In this document: piece by piece, positions 40,685 through 48,388 of the stretch | Position numbering within the stretch: position 1 is the first letter of the stretch | Layout of the letters: every line of letters starts with the position of its first letter | Assembly: GCA_017458335.1 (NCBI GenBank) | Contig: JAFTFT010000040.1 | Span: 45,405-109,404 of the forward strand | Length of the DNA stretch: 64,000 nt | From: Oscillospiraceae bacterium | GTDB lineage: Bacteria; Bacillota; Clostridia; Oscillospirales; Oscillospiraceae | Reading direction: 5' to 3' | Program-made: the position numbers and the translations under genes | Notes under the pieces: generated by a model | What the model was told of the DNA's origin: nothing | The model's database searches: none | What the model saw: only the letters and a program-made list of their open reading frames with translations

Positions 40685-41245
40685 ATGAAGACTTTTACAA
40701 TCATCGGCGGCGTGAATGGCACCGGAAAGAGCAGTCTCACCGGGGTCCTGAAGGCGCAGACAACCAATCTTGGGCAGATTATCGATTTGGATATAATTAC
40801 CGCCGAGAACGGCGGCAGCGCCATTCAGGGCGGTAAGATCGCTTTGGAGCGGATAAGGGCATGTCTGAACAAGGGAATCAGCTTCGCACAGGAAACGACA
40901 CTCTCAAACAGCAAGACGGAACTGACGGCGAAGGAAGCGCAGGAGCGAGGATACTCCGTCCGGCTTTTCTATGTTGGCCTTGACAGCGTCGAGGAGTGCT
41001 TGCAGCGTATTGAGAACCGTGTTGCCCATGGTGGGCATGATACATGCAGGGAAGATGTGCTGCGGTGTTTTGCCGGCCGCTGGGAGGATGTGGCGAATGT
41101 TTTGCCTTATTGTGACGAGGCGCACTTCTTCGACAACTATAACGGCTTTGTTGAAGTAGCTGAATATAAAAACGGAGAATTGCTCCTGAAAGGGGACAAC
41201 CGTCCGGATTGGGTTCTGGAGCTGAAAGAAGCGCTGAACCGATGA
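40685..41245 (+). CDS. Zeta-toxin-like P-loop kinase
   Basis: A 186-residue P-loop protein of the zeta toxin / AAA_33 group. Walker A is GGVNGTGKSS (8-17), an aspartate follows in IIDLDIITAE, and ETTLSN aligns with the substrate-binding region of zeta enzymes, which phosphorylate UDP-sugars. The length is at the short end for the family. There is no clear antitoxin gene: only an 18-codon frame precedes it. It sits just outside the element's right end. Many solitary proteins of this group are housekeeping or of unknown role, so toxicity should not be assumed. Confidence 0.75.
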   Translation: MKTFTIIGGVNGTGKSSLTGVLKAQTTNLGQIIDLDIITAENGGSAIQGGKIALERIRACLNKGISFAQETTLSNSKTELTAKEAQERGYSVRLFYVGLDSVEECLQRIENRVAHGGHDTCREDVLRCFAGRWEDVANVLPYCDEAHFFDNYNGFVEVAEYKNGELLLKGDNRPDWVLELKEALNR

Positions 41246-41294
41246 GCGCTTATCGCTGATATGATCCCCTGATGACCTTCTTGATCTTCTGGAG

Positions 41295-41348
41295 AAAACA
41301 AAGAAACGGAGGACTGCACTAATGTGCTACCCTTCGTTTCTTTGTTTT
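41295..41348. terminator. Terminator after the zeta-like gene
   Basis: Perfect 14-bp arms (AAAACAAAGAAACG / CGTTTCTTTGTTTT) with a long 26-nt loop, 50 bp past the stop. Confidence 0.7.
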
Positions 41349-41468
41349 CAACCTGTGGGATGATTCCCTGCAATAGGCACAGCGGCCGCCGAGATAGATC
41401 GCGAGGGAGAAAATGATGGAGTTCCCGAGTGTCGGTTTCAAAGAGAGCCAGGCCGAGAACCACAAAAG

Positions 41469-41594
41469 CTACTGCTCGTCGTCCTCATCGTCGCTGCTGT
41501 CATCCTCGTCGAAGGGGTTGCGCTCCCGCTCCGCCTGCTGCTGTTTTTCCATCTTGTCCATGTAGAGAAAGTAACCGAGCGTATCCAGATCCAT
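41469..41594 (-). CDS. 41-residue acidic protein downstream of the CARF nuclease
   Basis: A 41-residue protein starting MDLDTLGYFLYMDKMEKQQQ and ending in a highly acidic tail (FDEDDSSDDEDDEQ). AAAGGAG lies 10 nt before ATG 41594. It starts 42 bp after the CARF nuclease stop on the same strand with no terminator between, so it is probably co-transcribed. An acidic small partner could act as an inhibitor or DNA mimic, but this is only a suggestion from composition. Confidence 0.65.
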   Translation of the reverse strand: MDLDTLGYFLYMDKMEKQQQAERERNPFDEDDSSDDEDDEQ

Positions 41595-41636
41595 GCTGTG
41601 AACTCCTTTCATGTCGGTATTTCCGGTACTGCTTTT

Positions 41637-42827
41637 TTAATCTGCGACCCGGATCAGGTTGCGCAGACGTTTGTCAAAGTGCTTGTTGAGCATGTTGTTC
41701 AGATCATCCAGGTCAAAGACGTCGATCCCCAGTTCGGAAGCACGGTTGCGCATGGCGGCGCCGCCTTTTTCGGCCGTGACGATGGCGGCTCTGGCGATCT
41801 TGCCGCCGAAGCGGTCCCGGAGAATCGCAAGCTCATTCAGTGCCTCGGTCTTCACGTCACAGGTCTTGCAGCTGATGAAGACCGGCGTGATTCCACGGGT
41901 GCACATGACGTCAAGCTCATTGGTGACGGCGTTCTGACGGCCGCTGCCGTCCCAGTCTACGACTGCGCTGGTGATGACATCCTGGAAGAGTCCGGTGTCA
42001 AGACAGGCTTTGTAGATGAAGAGCTCCAGAACGCTGCCGACATCCCGGAGCCAGGTTCGGATCTGGGCGTCCCGGAAGCGGAAGGATACCGATTCCTCCG
42101 GGGTGATCTTCAGCTCCGAGAGAAAGCCGATCGCTTCGAGATCGCGCAGGGCTGCCTCGGGCGCCGAGATACGGGCGGCCCGCTCACCCTTCACGGTGTA
42201 TCCGCCGGAGATCGAGAGAGAGAAGTGTCCTTCGGAATCCGCCGGAGAGAGACGTTGAATAAAGGTCACGATCTTGGTCCACTGACGGCGATGCTTCAGA
42301 TAGACCCGGAAGAAAGGTTCAATGTCATCCATGTACCCGGAGAGAATGGAATTATCCACACGGCCGGGGCGCATGGAGCCGCCCGCCATCAGGAAGCAGT
42401 CTTCCACGGTGTAGTTGACATCGCAGGGAAGACCGTCACCAAAGGCGGCATTGCGGATGTTGTAGAACTTGTTCTCCTTCCGGCTGTAGGTGATGACCGG
42501 AATGGCCGCCTCCGCGCTGAGCAGGCCGGCGGCAAACAGCACCGCGTCGGTGCCTCCGGTAATGTCCAGCACGCTGTCCGGATAGAGCGAGAGAACCTTC
42601 CGGAAGACCCGCAGCATTTCCTCCGCGTCATACATGCCGGCACGGTAGAAGATCAGCTCCACATGCAGCCCGCGATGCTTAAAATAGAGACGGAGCTTGT
42701 TCTGCAGGTTGAGATCGGAGGCGATGCTTCCGGTACAGATGTAGACAACCCGTTTCGGGTGAAACATGTCCACGCCGAGAACGTTTTCCAATGGCCGTTC
42801 GTCATAGAGTTCGATCAGAGTTTCCAT
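41637..42827 (-). CDS. Card1/DUF1887-type CARF-domain nuclease
   Basis: A 396-residue protein of the DUF1887 (VC1899/Card1/Can2) type. The N-terminal CARF-like Rossmann domain has VVYICTGS (27-34) and VLDITGGTDA (87-96), the loops that bind cyclic oligoadenylate in characterised members. A winged-helix linker covers about 180-255. The PD-(D/E)xK nuclease domain has E268, NELDVM (E304, D306) and ISCKT (K321). Characterised relatives cut DNA or RNA when a type III CRISPR complex makes cyclic oligoadenylate. No CRISPR array or cas gene is in this window. Promoter at 42863-42891; AAAGGG precedes ATG 42827. Confidence 0.85.
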   Translation of the reverse strand: METLIELYDERPLENVLGVDMFHPKRVVYICTGSIASDLNLQNKLRLYFKHRGLHVELIFYRAGMYDAEEMLRVFRKVLSLYPDSVLDITGGTDAVLFAAGLLSAEAAIPVITYSRKENKFYNIRNAAFGDGLPCDVNYTVEDCFLMAGGSMRPGRVDNSILSGYMDDIEPFFRVYLKHRRQWTKIVTFIQRLSPADSEGHFSLSISGGYTVKGERAARISAPEAALRDLEAIGFLSELKITPEESVSFRFRDAQIRTWLRDVGSVLELFIYKACLDTGLFQDVITSAVVDWDGSGRQNAVTNELDVMCTRGITPVFISCKTCDVKTEALNELAILRDRFGGKIARAAIVTAEKGGAAMRNRASELGIDVFDLDDLNNMLNKHFDKRLRNLIRVAD

Positions 42828-42862
42828 CGAAGTGTCCCTTTCCTGTGACAGGGTATATGGAT

Positions 42863-42891
42863 ATTATACCCGCAAACAGGCGTTGGCGCAA
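42863..42891 (-). promoter_or_regulatory. Promoter for the CARF nuclease
   Basis: TTGCGC (42886-42891), 17 bp, TATAAT (42863-42868) on the minus strand. Confidence 0.7.
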
Positions 42892-42916
42892 GATCTCTGA
42901 AGCCGCATCCCAATAG

Positions 42917-42964
42917 AAAATACGCCTTGCGGGAACGGAGAAATCGTCCCGCAGGGCGTATTTT
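42917..42964 (-). terminator. Terminator after the ABC transporter operon
   Basis: Eighteen-base arms (AAAATACGCC... / ...GGCGTATTTT) with one mismatch. It sits between the ATPase gene and the CARF nuclease promoter. Confidence 0.85.
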
Positions 42965-43008
42965 TCAGGTCTGCCTTTACGCAGAAGGCGGTTGACACAG
43001 GTATGCGT

Positions 43009-43596
43009 TTACACAAAGCGCCCGTCCTGATAGCGCAGAACGCGGCAGCCGAGGGTTTTGGCTTCTTCTTCACTGTGGGTGACCAGAAGCAGGGAGGCCG
43101 ACTGCAAGGAAGTGTTCAGCAGCGAGACTATGCGGCCGCGCAGCTCGTCATCGAGTCCGCGGAAGGGTTCGTCCAGTACCAGCAGGTCCGGCCGAAAGGC
43201 AAGCGCACGGGCGATGGAGACCCGCTGCTGCATGCCGCCGGAGAGCTCCGCGGGGTATTTCTCCACGGCGTCGGAGAGTTCCACCCGTTCCAGCATGGAG
43301 AGTGCCTCCGGCATGGTATCCGGGGTGTCGGAGAGAACGACGTTCACGTTCTCGGCGGCCGTGCGCCAGGGAAGCAGGCGGGGCTCCTGAAAGACCGCGG
43401 CGGTTCGACCCGGGTCACCGGAGACCGAACCCGTATCCGGAGGCTGCAGAGAGAGCGCGACACGCAGGAGCGTCGTCTTGCCGCAGCCGGAGGGCCCCAT
43501 CAGGGCGAGCCGTTCACCGTCACCGAGAGAGAGGCCGCAGCCGGAGAGAACGGATTTTCCGTCGTAGCGGACAGAGATGTTGTTCAGTTCAAGCAT
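43009..43596 (-). CDS. ABC transporter ATP-binding protein (SsuB/TauB/ThiZ-like)
   Basis: A 195-residue ATPase, slightly short for the family (about 230-260). Walker A GPSGCGKTT (34-42), Q-loop FQEPRLLPW, signature LSGGMQQR, Walker B LLVLDEP and the H-loop THSEEE are all present. The FQEPRLLPW sequence is characteristic of importers in the nitrate/taurine/aliphatic-sulfonate/thiamine-precursor group. It overlaps the permease gene by 8 bp and is last in the operon regulator - binding protein - permease - ATPase. Confidence 0.92.
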   Translation of the reverse strand: MLELNNISVRYDGKSVLSGCGLSLGDGERLALMGPSGCGKTTLLRVALSLQPPDTGSVSGDPGRTAAVFQEPRLLPWRTAAENVNVVLSDTPDTMPEALSMLERVELSDAVEKYPAELSGGMQQRVSIARALAFRPDLLVLDEPFRGLDDELRGRIVSLLNTSLQSASLLLVTHSEEEAKTLGCRVLRYQDGRFV

Positions 43597-44353
43597 GGAC
43601 GGCGCCGCCCTTTCTGCCGGCCCGGAGGACCAGCTTCAGAAGTATTTTTTCAATCAGCAGACTGAGAAGAATGACCGTCAGCGTCCAGGCAAAGAGATCT
43701 GTGGTCTCCAGATAGAGCTTGGATTCAAAGATCATCTTTCCGATGGAAGGCTGCGGAACGGTGAGAACCTCCGCGGCGATCCCGGCCTTCCAGCCGAGAC
43801 CGAGAGCGGAGCTCAGGGCCGAGCGGAAGAAAGGCAGCAGCGTCGGCAGCGTAATGCGGCGGAGAACTCTGCTGCGCGGGAAGCGGTAGATCCTGGCCAT
43901 CTCCAGCAGGAGCGGGTCCCTCGCGGCGATGCCGGCGGAGACATTGGCCCAGACGACGGGAAGCACCATGAGCGCGGAGATAAACGCAGGGAGAATCCCC
44001 CGGCCGAGCCAGATCAGGGCGAGAATGATGAAGGAGGCGACGGGCGTGCTCTTCACCAGCATCATGACCGGGGAAAAGAGTGCCTTGCAGAGCGCGCTGT
44101 ATTCCGTGAGAAACGCGAGCAGCGTCCCGAGCAGCACGGCGCAGACGATCCCGGTCAGCACGCGCAGAATGCTCGTCCCGACGGTGAGCCAGAAAGCTGC
44201 GGTTCCGGCGAGGGCGAGAAAGCGCCTCAGAACCTGCAGGGGGGAGGGGAGCAGAAGCTCCTGCCCGACCAGCGCGGAAGCCAGCACCCAGACGCCGAGC
44301 CAGAAAAGAAGAACGGCGAGGGAGAGAAGAGCCTTGCGCAGCGAGGGCTTCAT
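43589..44353 (-). CDS. ABC transporter permease (SsuC/TauC-like)
   Basis: A 254-residue membrane permease with about six helices. The EAA loop region reads ARIYRFPRSRVLRRITLP, where it contacts the ATPase. First helix at about 10-32 (LLSLAVLLFWLGVWVLASALV). The start codon overlaps the stop of the binding-protein gene by 4 bp. The substrate is unknown; the family imports sulfonates, nitrate, bicarbonate or pyrimidine precursors of thiamine. Confidence 0.92.
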   Translation of the reverse strand: MKPSLRKALLSLAVLLFWLGVWVLASALVGQELLLPSPLQVLRRFLALAGTAAFWLTVGTSILRVLTGIVCAVLLGTLLAFLTEYSALCKALFSPVMMLVKSTPVASFIILALIWLGRGILPAFISALMVLPVVWANVSAGIAARDPLLLEMARIYRFPRSRVLRRITLPTLLPFFRSALSSALGLGWKAGIAAEVLTVPQPSIGKMIFESKLYLETTDLFAWTLTVILLSLLIEKILLKLVLRAGRKGGAVHA

Positions 44354-45333
44354 TTCAGAATGCAGTAGAAGTCGTCGCCGGGCAGCGCACCGCCGATGGA
44401 CTGAGGCGCTTTCTCGAACATGATCTCAAGAAACGCGCCGAGCTCCGCCTGCATCTCTTCGCCGGTGACGAAGCAGACGTTGCACTTCGGGATGGCCTTC
44501 TCGGCGACCGCGGCCTTGGCGAAGATGCCGGCTTCTTCAATCGCCTTTGCCGCGGCGGGAATATCCTCGGTCAGAAGTGCGACGGACCTGCCGTAGTCCT
44601 CCAGAAACGCGGCGACCTCGGCAGGATGCTCCTCGACAAACTTCGTCCGGACCACCACACAGCCCTGCACCAGGCTGCCAGGCTTAAAGACCTTGTCCCA
44701 CTCGGCGGTGAGGTCCAGCGCGGTGACGAGATCCGGGTTCTGGCTGCGGGCCACGGTGACCATGGGTTCGGGGAGGACGGCAAGGCTGACTTCCCCGGCG
44801 GCGACGGCCGTGTTCAGCTCTGCCGGCTGTGCATAGCTGGTGTCAATGTTGAGCTCGATGCCGCTCTTGCTGCAGAGTGCGGCGAAGATGAAGCTGGGGT
44901 TCTGGGCCGGGGCGTAAACGGTCTGACCGTCGAGATCGGCGATGCTGCCGACTTCGACAGAGCCGTCGGTCACCAGATAGAGAACGCCGCGGGTGTTCAG
45001 CGCCAGAACCTGGACCTTGCCGCCGGTCTTATTGTAGAGGGCGGAGGCGGCGTTGGTCGGAAGGGCGGCGATGTCGCAGTCGCCGCTCACCAGCGCGGCG
45101 GTGACGTTCGAAGCGTCCGTGTCGACGGTGAAGCTGTAGTTGAGGGCGGTCTCTCCGGCGTTGTGCGCGGCGATGAGCCCGGCCATGCCGAAGCCGGTGG
45201 TGCCGTTGAGCGTGACGACGCGGACGGGAAGCGCCGTGTCAGGGGCGTCGGCAAATGCCGGGACGCCGCACAGAAGCGTCATGCAGCAGATCAGAAGAAG
45301 CGCGAGGAGAGCGGTTTTGAATGTCGTTTTCAT
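44350..45333 (-). CDS. ABC transporter substrate-binding protein (NMT1/THI5-like)
   Basis: A 327-residue exported binding protein. The signal peptide ends near AFA-DAP (residues 1-28), with LLLICCMTLLCG suggesting possible lipidation but no clean lipobox. The body shows the NMT1/SsuA pattern: VRVVTLNGTTGFGMAGLI, ALVSGDCDIAALPTNAAS, LDGQTVYAPAQNPSFIF and VLPEPMVTVA. Members bind sulfonates, riboflavin or HMP-type precursors. GGAAAGGA precedes ATG 45333. It follows a TM1266-type hydrogenase regulator by 21 bp, so the cargo may serve [FeFe]-hydrogenase metabolism; that is inference. Confidence 0.88.
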   Translation of the reverse strand: MKTTFKTALLALLLICCMTLLCGVPAFADAPDTALPVRVVTLNGTTGFGMAGLIAAHNAGETALNYSFTVDTDASNVTAALVSGDCDIAALPTNAASALYNKTGGKVQVLALNTRGVLYLVTDGSVEVGSIADLDGQTVYAPAQNPSFIFAALCSKSGIELNIDTSYAQPAELNTAVAAGEVSLAVLPEPMVTVARSQNPDLVTALDLTAEWDKVFKPGSLVQGCVVVRTKFVEEHPAEVAAFLEDYGRSVALLTEDIPAAAKAIEEAGIFAKAAVAEKAIPKCNVCFVTGEEMQAELGAFLEIMFEKAPQSIGGALPGDDFYCILK

Positions 45334-45354
45334 GGTAAATTCCTTTCCTGATGA

Positions 45355-45630
45355 TCAGTTGGTTTCGGAGACGGCTTTGGAACCGCCGCCGCGGGAATAG
45401 ATGGCCTTGGCGCTGACGCCCGGCAGGCGGCCGATCTTGCCGGTCATGGCGTTGATGACATCGGTCGGGGCGTCGACGGCCACACAAATGATGTTGACGC
45501 TCTTTTCCCGGTAGGGGATGCCCATGCGCCCGAGAATACAGGAGGCGTACTCGTGCAGGACGGCGTTCAGGGCTTCCGCGGATTCCGGATCCTCAACAAG
45601 GATCGAAATTGCGCCGATTCGGGTTTCCAA
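45355..45630 (-). CDS. TM1266-type iron-only hydrogenase system putative regulator
   Basis: A 91-residue ferredoxin-fold (ACT/NikR-C-like) protein: METRIGAISILVEDPESAEA ... MGIPYREKSVNIICVAVDAP ... NAMTGKIGRLPGVSAKAIYS. This matches the family named for TM1266, repeatedly found beside [FeFe]-hydrogenase and maturation genes. It has no DNA-binding domain of its own. I take TTG 45630 as the start because AAAGGAAG lies upstream; longer frames run into the terminator hairpin at 45656-45684. It is first in the ABC transporter operon and is divergent from hydCBA. Confidence 0.8.
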   Translation of the reverse strand: METRIGAISILVEDPESAEALNAVLHEYASCILGRMGIPYREKSVNIICVAVDAPTDVINAMTGKIGRLPGVSAKAIYSRGGGSKAVSETN

Positions 45631-45655
45631 TTTTGCTTCCTTTCCCGCCGAAACG

Positions 45656-45684
45656 AAAAACAGCCATACCGGAAGGCATGGCTG
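45656..45684 (-). terminator. Intrinsic terminator inside the TM1266-operon leader
   Basis: On the minus strand, 10-bp arms CAGCCATGCC / GGTATGGCTG with a TTCC loop are followed by TTTTT. It lies 26 bp before the first start codon, within the leader, as in attenuators. Confidence 0.85.
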
Positions 45685-45805
45685 CCGTATCACACATCAG
45701 AACAGGTGAAAACGCGGTCCGTATACTGCCTTCCGCCTCAAGAATCGTTTCGGCGTCAGTGAATTTTGTCATCCTCGCCGAAAGCACCGCTCGCGGCTTG
45801 GACTG
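45656..45805 (-). promoter_or_regulatory. Candidate riboswitch or attenuator leader of the TM1266-ABC operon
   Basis: The leader, about 175 nt from the predicted start, contains an 8-bp stem TTTCGGCG / CGCCGAAA near its 5' side and the intrinsic terminator at 45656-45684. The segment GGAAGGCA (RNA sense, 45734-45727) is fully complementary to TGCCTTCC (45678-45671), which is the upper left arm and loop of the terminator, giving a mutually exclusive anti-terminator. No known riboswitch consensus was recognised. An ACCGCG (45718-45713) recalls the T-box but other T-box elements are missing. Confidence 0.6.
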
Positions 45806-45811
45806 AGAAAG

Positions 45812-45840
45812 AGTATAGGACAAAGAGTGGTAATTGTCAA
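45812..45840 (-). promoter_or_regulatory. Promoter for the TM1266-ABC operon
   Basis: TTGACA (45835-45840), 17 bp, TATACT (45812-45817) on the minus strand. Confidence 0.85.
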
Positions 45841-45906
45841 CAGTTAGAAAAGCCTAAATGCGCCTGAAATAACAGCTGTTTTGGGAAAAGCAGAAAAAAT
45901 CGGGAA

Positions 45907-45930
45907 ATTCGTCAGAAATTTGGCAAGTTA
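45907..45930 (+). promoter_or_regulatory. Conserved 24-bp motif upstream of the hydCBA promoter
   Basis: 18 of 24 positions agree with 16303-16326 upstream of rnf. It ends 3 bp before the hydCBA -35 box. Confidence 0.4.
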
Positions 45931-45933
45931 GTC

Positions 45934-45962
45934 TTGTCTTTTTATATTTTTCATAGTAATAT
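45934..45962 (+). promoter_or_regulatory. Candidate hydCBA promoter
   Basis: TTGTCT (45934-45939), 17 bp, TAATAT (45957-45962). Both hexamers match 4 of 6 consensus positions. Confidence 0.5.
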
Positions 45963-46020
45963 GTGGACAGATACCCGATGTTGTCAAAACATCAGAATAA
46001 TGAGAAAGGGTGAAAATGCT

Positions 46021-46494
46021 TTGGAACACGCTGAGCTGAAATTCATAGACTCCGTACTGGAGAAATATGACAGCGACAAGTCAAAGATCATTGCCATCAT
46101 GCAGGATGTTCAGGAGAAGTACCGGTATCTTCCGCAGGAGGCGCTGGAATACATTGCCGGTAAGGTCGGCATGAGCGAGTCGAAGCTCTACGGGGTGGCG
46201 ACCTTCTACGGGAATTTCTCCCTGGACGCGAAGGGGAAGTACGTGATGAAGGTCTGCCGCGGTACGGCCTGCCACGTGCGCAAGAGCAGCACCATTCTGC
46301 AGGCGCTGTACGATGCGACCGGTACCGACGAGCATAAGCCCACTTCCGACGACGGCCTGTTCACGCTGGAGATCGTCTCCTGTCTGGGCGCCTGCGGTCT
46401 GAGCCCTGTCGTCATGGTGAACGATACCGTCCACGCGGCGATGACGCCGGAGAAGGCGAGAGCGCTGGTCAATCAGCTGAGAGAGGAGGCCTGA
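46021..46494 (+). CDS. hydC: NuoE-like [2Fe-2S] subunit of the NADH-linked [FeFe] hydrogenase
   Basis: A 157-residue thioredoxin-fold subunit (NuoE/HydC/HndA). The four cluster cysteines are in VCRGTACHV and VSCLGACGLSP. The helical N-terminal part (FIDSVLEKYDSDKSKIIAIM) is typical. I choose TTG 46021, 8 nt after AAAGGGTG; an in-frame ATG at 46000 lacks a site. It is the first gene of hydCBA. In electron-bifurcating hydrogenases this subunit sits beside the flavin subunit. Confidence 0.93.
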   Translation: MEHAELKFIDSVLEKYDSDKSKIIAIMQDVQEKYRYLPQEALEYIAGKVGMSESKLYGVATFYGNFSLDAKGKYVMKVCRGTACHVRKSSTILQALYDATGTDEHKPTSDDGLFTLEIVSCLGACGLSPVVMVNDTVHAAMTPEKARALVNQLREEA

Positions 46495-46498
46495 GGAG

Positions 46499-48385
46499 AT
46501 GCGTGAAAGACTGAACAGCCTGGAGGAGTTCAAGGCTTTACAGGAAAAGTGTATCAGAGCGCGCGAATGTGAAAAGCGCAAGGTCCTGGTCTGCTGCGGC
46601 ACCGGCTGCGCGGCCGGCGGCAACCTGAAGGTCTACGAGGAACTGAAAAACCAGATGGCGCTGCACGGGGCGGCCTTTGAGGTCGCGCTGAACCTCTCGG
46701 AATGTCCCGGTGAGGCGACCGGAATCAAAAAGTCCGGCTGCCACGGCTTCTGCGAGATGGGACCGCTGGTCCGCATTGAGCCGGAAGGATGGCTCTATAC
46801 CAAGGTCCGGACCGACGATGTGAAAGAGATTGTGGAGACGACCCTGATCGGCGGAGAGTTCATCGAGCGCCTGGGCTATCACCAGAACGGAGAACTCTAC
46901 AAGCGGCAGGAGGACATTCCCTTCTATAAAAAACAGACCCGCCGCGTGCTGGAGCACTGCGGACACATCGATGCCGAGAGCATTGAGGAGTACCTCTCCA
47001 TCGGCGGCTACAGCGCGCTGAACAAGTGCCTTTTTGAGCTGACCGGCGACGAGGTCATCCAGGAAGTCACCGACTCCGGCCTCCGCGGCCGCGGCGGCGC
47101 CGGCTTCCCCACAGGAAAGAAGTGGGCCCAGGTGGCCGCGCACAAGGAAGAGCCCGTGAAGTACATCGTCTGCAACGGCGACGAGGGCGACCCGGGCGCG
47201 TTCATGGACCGCTCCTGCATGGAAGGCGACCCGCACAAGATCCTCGAAGGCATGATCATCGCGGGCGTCGCGACCGACTCCACCGAGGGCTATATCTATG
47301 TCCGCGCGGAGTACCCACTGGCGGTCTCCCGTCTGAGCATCGCGATCGCGCAGGCGGAGGAACTGGGCATTCTCGGCGACAACATTCTCGGCAGCGGCAA
47401 GAGCTTCCACATGCACATCAATAAGGGCGCCGGCGCGTTCGTCTGCGGAGAGGGTTCGGCGATGACGGCCTCCATCGAGGGCAACCGCGGCATGCCGCGC
47501 ACCAAGCCTCCGCGCAGTGTCGACAAGGGCCTGTTTGGAAAGCCGACCTGCCTGAACAACGTCGAGACCTTTGCCAACGTCCCCGACATCATCAAGAAGG
47601 GCGCCGCCTGGTTCCGCTCCGTCGGCACCGAGGGCAGCCCCGGTACGAAGGCCTTCGCCCTGACAGGCAACGTCGTGAACACCGGCCTCATCGAAGTCCC
47701 GATGGGCACCACGCTCCGCGAAGTCGTCTATGACATCGGCGGCGGCATCAAGAACGGCAAGAAGTTCAAGGCCGTACAGATCGGCGGCCCCTCCGGCGGC
47801 TGCCTGACGGAAGAGCATCTGGATCTGCCCATGGACTTCGACTCGCTCAAGAAGGTGGGCGCGATCATCGGCTCCGGCGGCCTGGTCGTCATGGACGAGG
47901 ACAGCTGCATGGTCAACATCGCGCAGTTCTTCATGAACTTCATCTGTGAAGAGTCCTGCGGCAAGTGCACGCCCTGCCGCGAAGGCACCACCCGCATGAA
48001 CGAGATCCTGACCCGGATCACCCACGGCAACGGGCGCATGAGCGACATCGATGAGCTCAAGAGCCTGGGCAGGATGATCCAGACCTCCTCCCTCTGCGGC
48101 CTGGGCAAGACGGCGCCGAACCCGGTGCTCTCCACCCTGCAGAACTTTGAAGAGGAATACATCGAGCATATCCGTGACAAGCGCTGCCACTGCGGCACCT
48201 GCAAGGAGCTGGCGCAGTACGTCATCACCGACAAGTGCATCGGCTGTACCAAGTGCGCCCGCAACTGCCCGGTCAACGCCATCACCGGCACGGTACGCCA
48301 CAAGCACGTGATCGACACCACCAAGTGCATCAAGTGCGGCACCTGCAAGGCCAACTGCCCGGTCGGCGCCATCAAGGAGGGATAA
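46499..48385 (+). CDS. hydB: NuoF-like flavin/NADH subunit of the [FeFe] hydrogenase
   Basis: A 628-residue subunit. The N-terminal thioredoxin-like [2Fe-2S] domain (CCGTGCAAGG; CPG; CHGFCEMGP) covers about 1-120. The NuoF core has GLRGRGGAGFPTGKKW (NADH/FMN site), CNGDEGDPGAFMDR and the N3-type cluster motif ESCGKCTPCREGT. Two C-terminal ferredoxin motifs are CIGCTKCARNCP and CIKCGTCKANCP. This is HydB of bifurcating HydABC hydrogenases, where the single FMN splits electrons between NAD+ and ferredoxin. It begins 4 bp after hydC. Confidence 0.95.
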   Translation: MRERLNSLEEFKALQEKCIRARECEKRKVLVCCGTGCAAGGNLKVYEELKNQMALHGAAFEVALNLSECPGEATGIKKSGCHGFCEMGPLVRIEPEGWLYTKVRTDDVKEIVETTLIGGEFIERLGYHQNGELYKRQEDIPFYKKQTRRVLEHCGHIDAESIEEYLSIGGYSALNKCLFELTGDEVIQEVTDSGLRGRGGAGFPTGKKWAQVAAHKEEPVKYIVCNGDEGDPGAFMDRSCMEGDPHKILEGMIIAGVATDSTEGYIYVRAEYPLAVSRLSIAIAQAEELGILGDNILGSGKSFHMHINKGAGAFVCGEGSAMTASIEGNRGMPRTKPPRSVDKGLFGKPTCLNNVETFANVPDIIKKGAAWFRSVGTEGSPGTKAFALTGNVVNTGLIEVPMGTTLREVVYDIGGGIKNGKKFKAVQIGGPSGGCLTEEHLDLPMDFDSLKKVGAIIGSGGLVVMDEDSCMVNIAQFFMNFICEESCGKCTPCREGTTRMNEILTRITHGNGRMSDIDELKSLGRMIQTSSLCGLGKTAPNPVLSTLQNFEEEYIEHIRDKRCHCGTCKELAQYVITDKCIGCTKCARNCPVNAITGTVRHKHVIDTTKCIKCGTCKANCPVGAIKEG

Positions 48386-48388
48386 GCC

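Larger units (their letters stand above)
45631..46020. other. Divergent control region between the TM1266-ABC operon and hydCBA
   Basis: Contains the structured leader (45631-45805) and promoter (45812-45840) of the minus-strand operon, and the conserved motif (45907-45930) and promoter (45934-45962) of hydCBA. No gene is seen. Confidence 0.75.

Noticed and set aside
45700-45720. T-box-like ACCGCG in the TM1266-operon leader
   Set aside because: No stem I specifier loop or AG bulge is present and the operon is not a tRNA-synthetase or amino-acid gene, so a T-box call is not supported.
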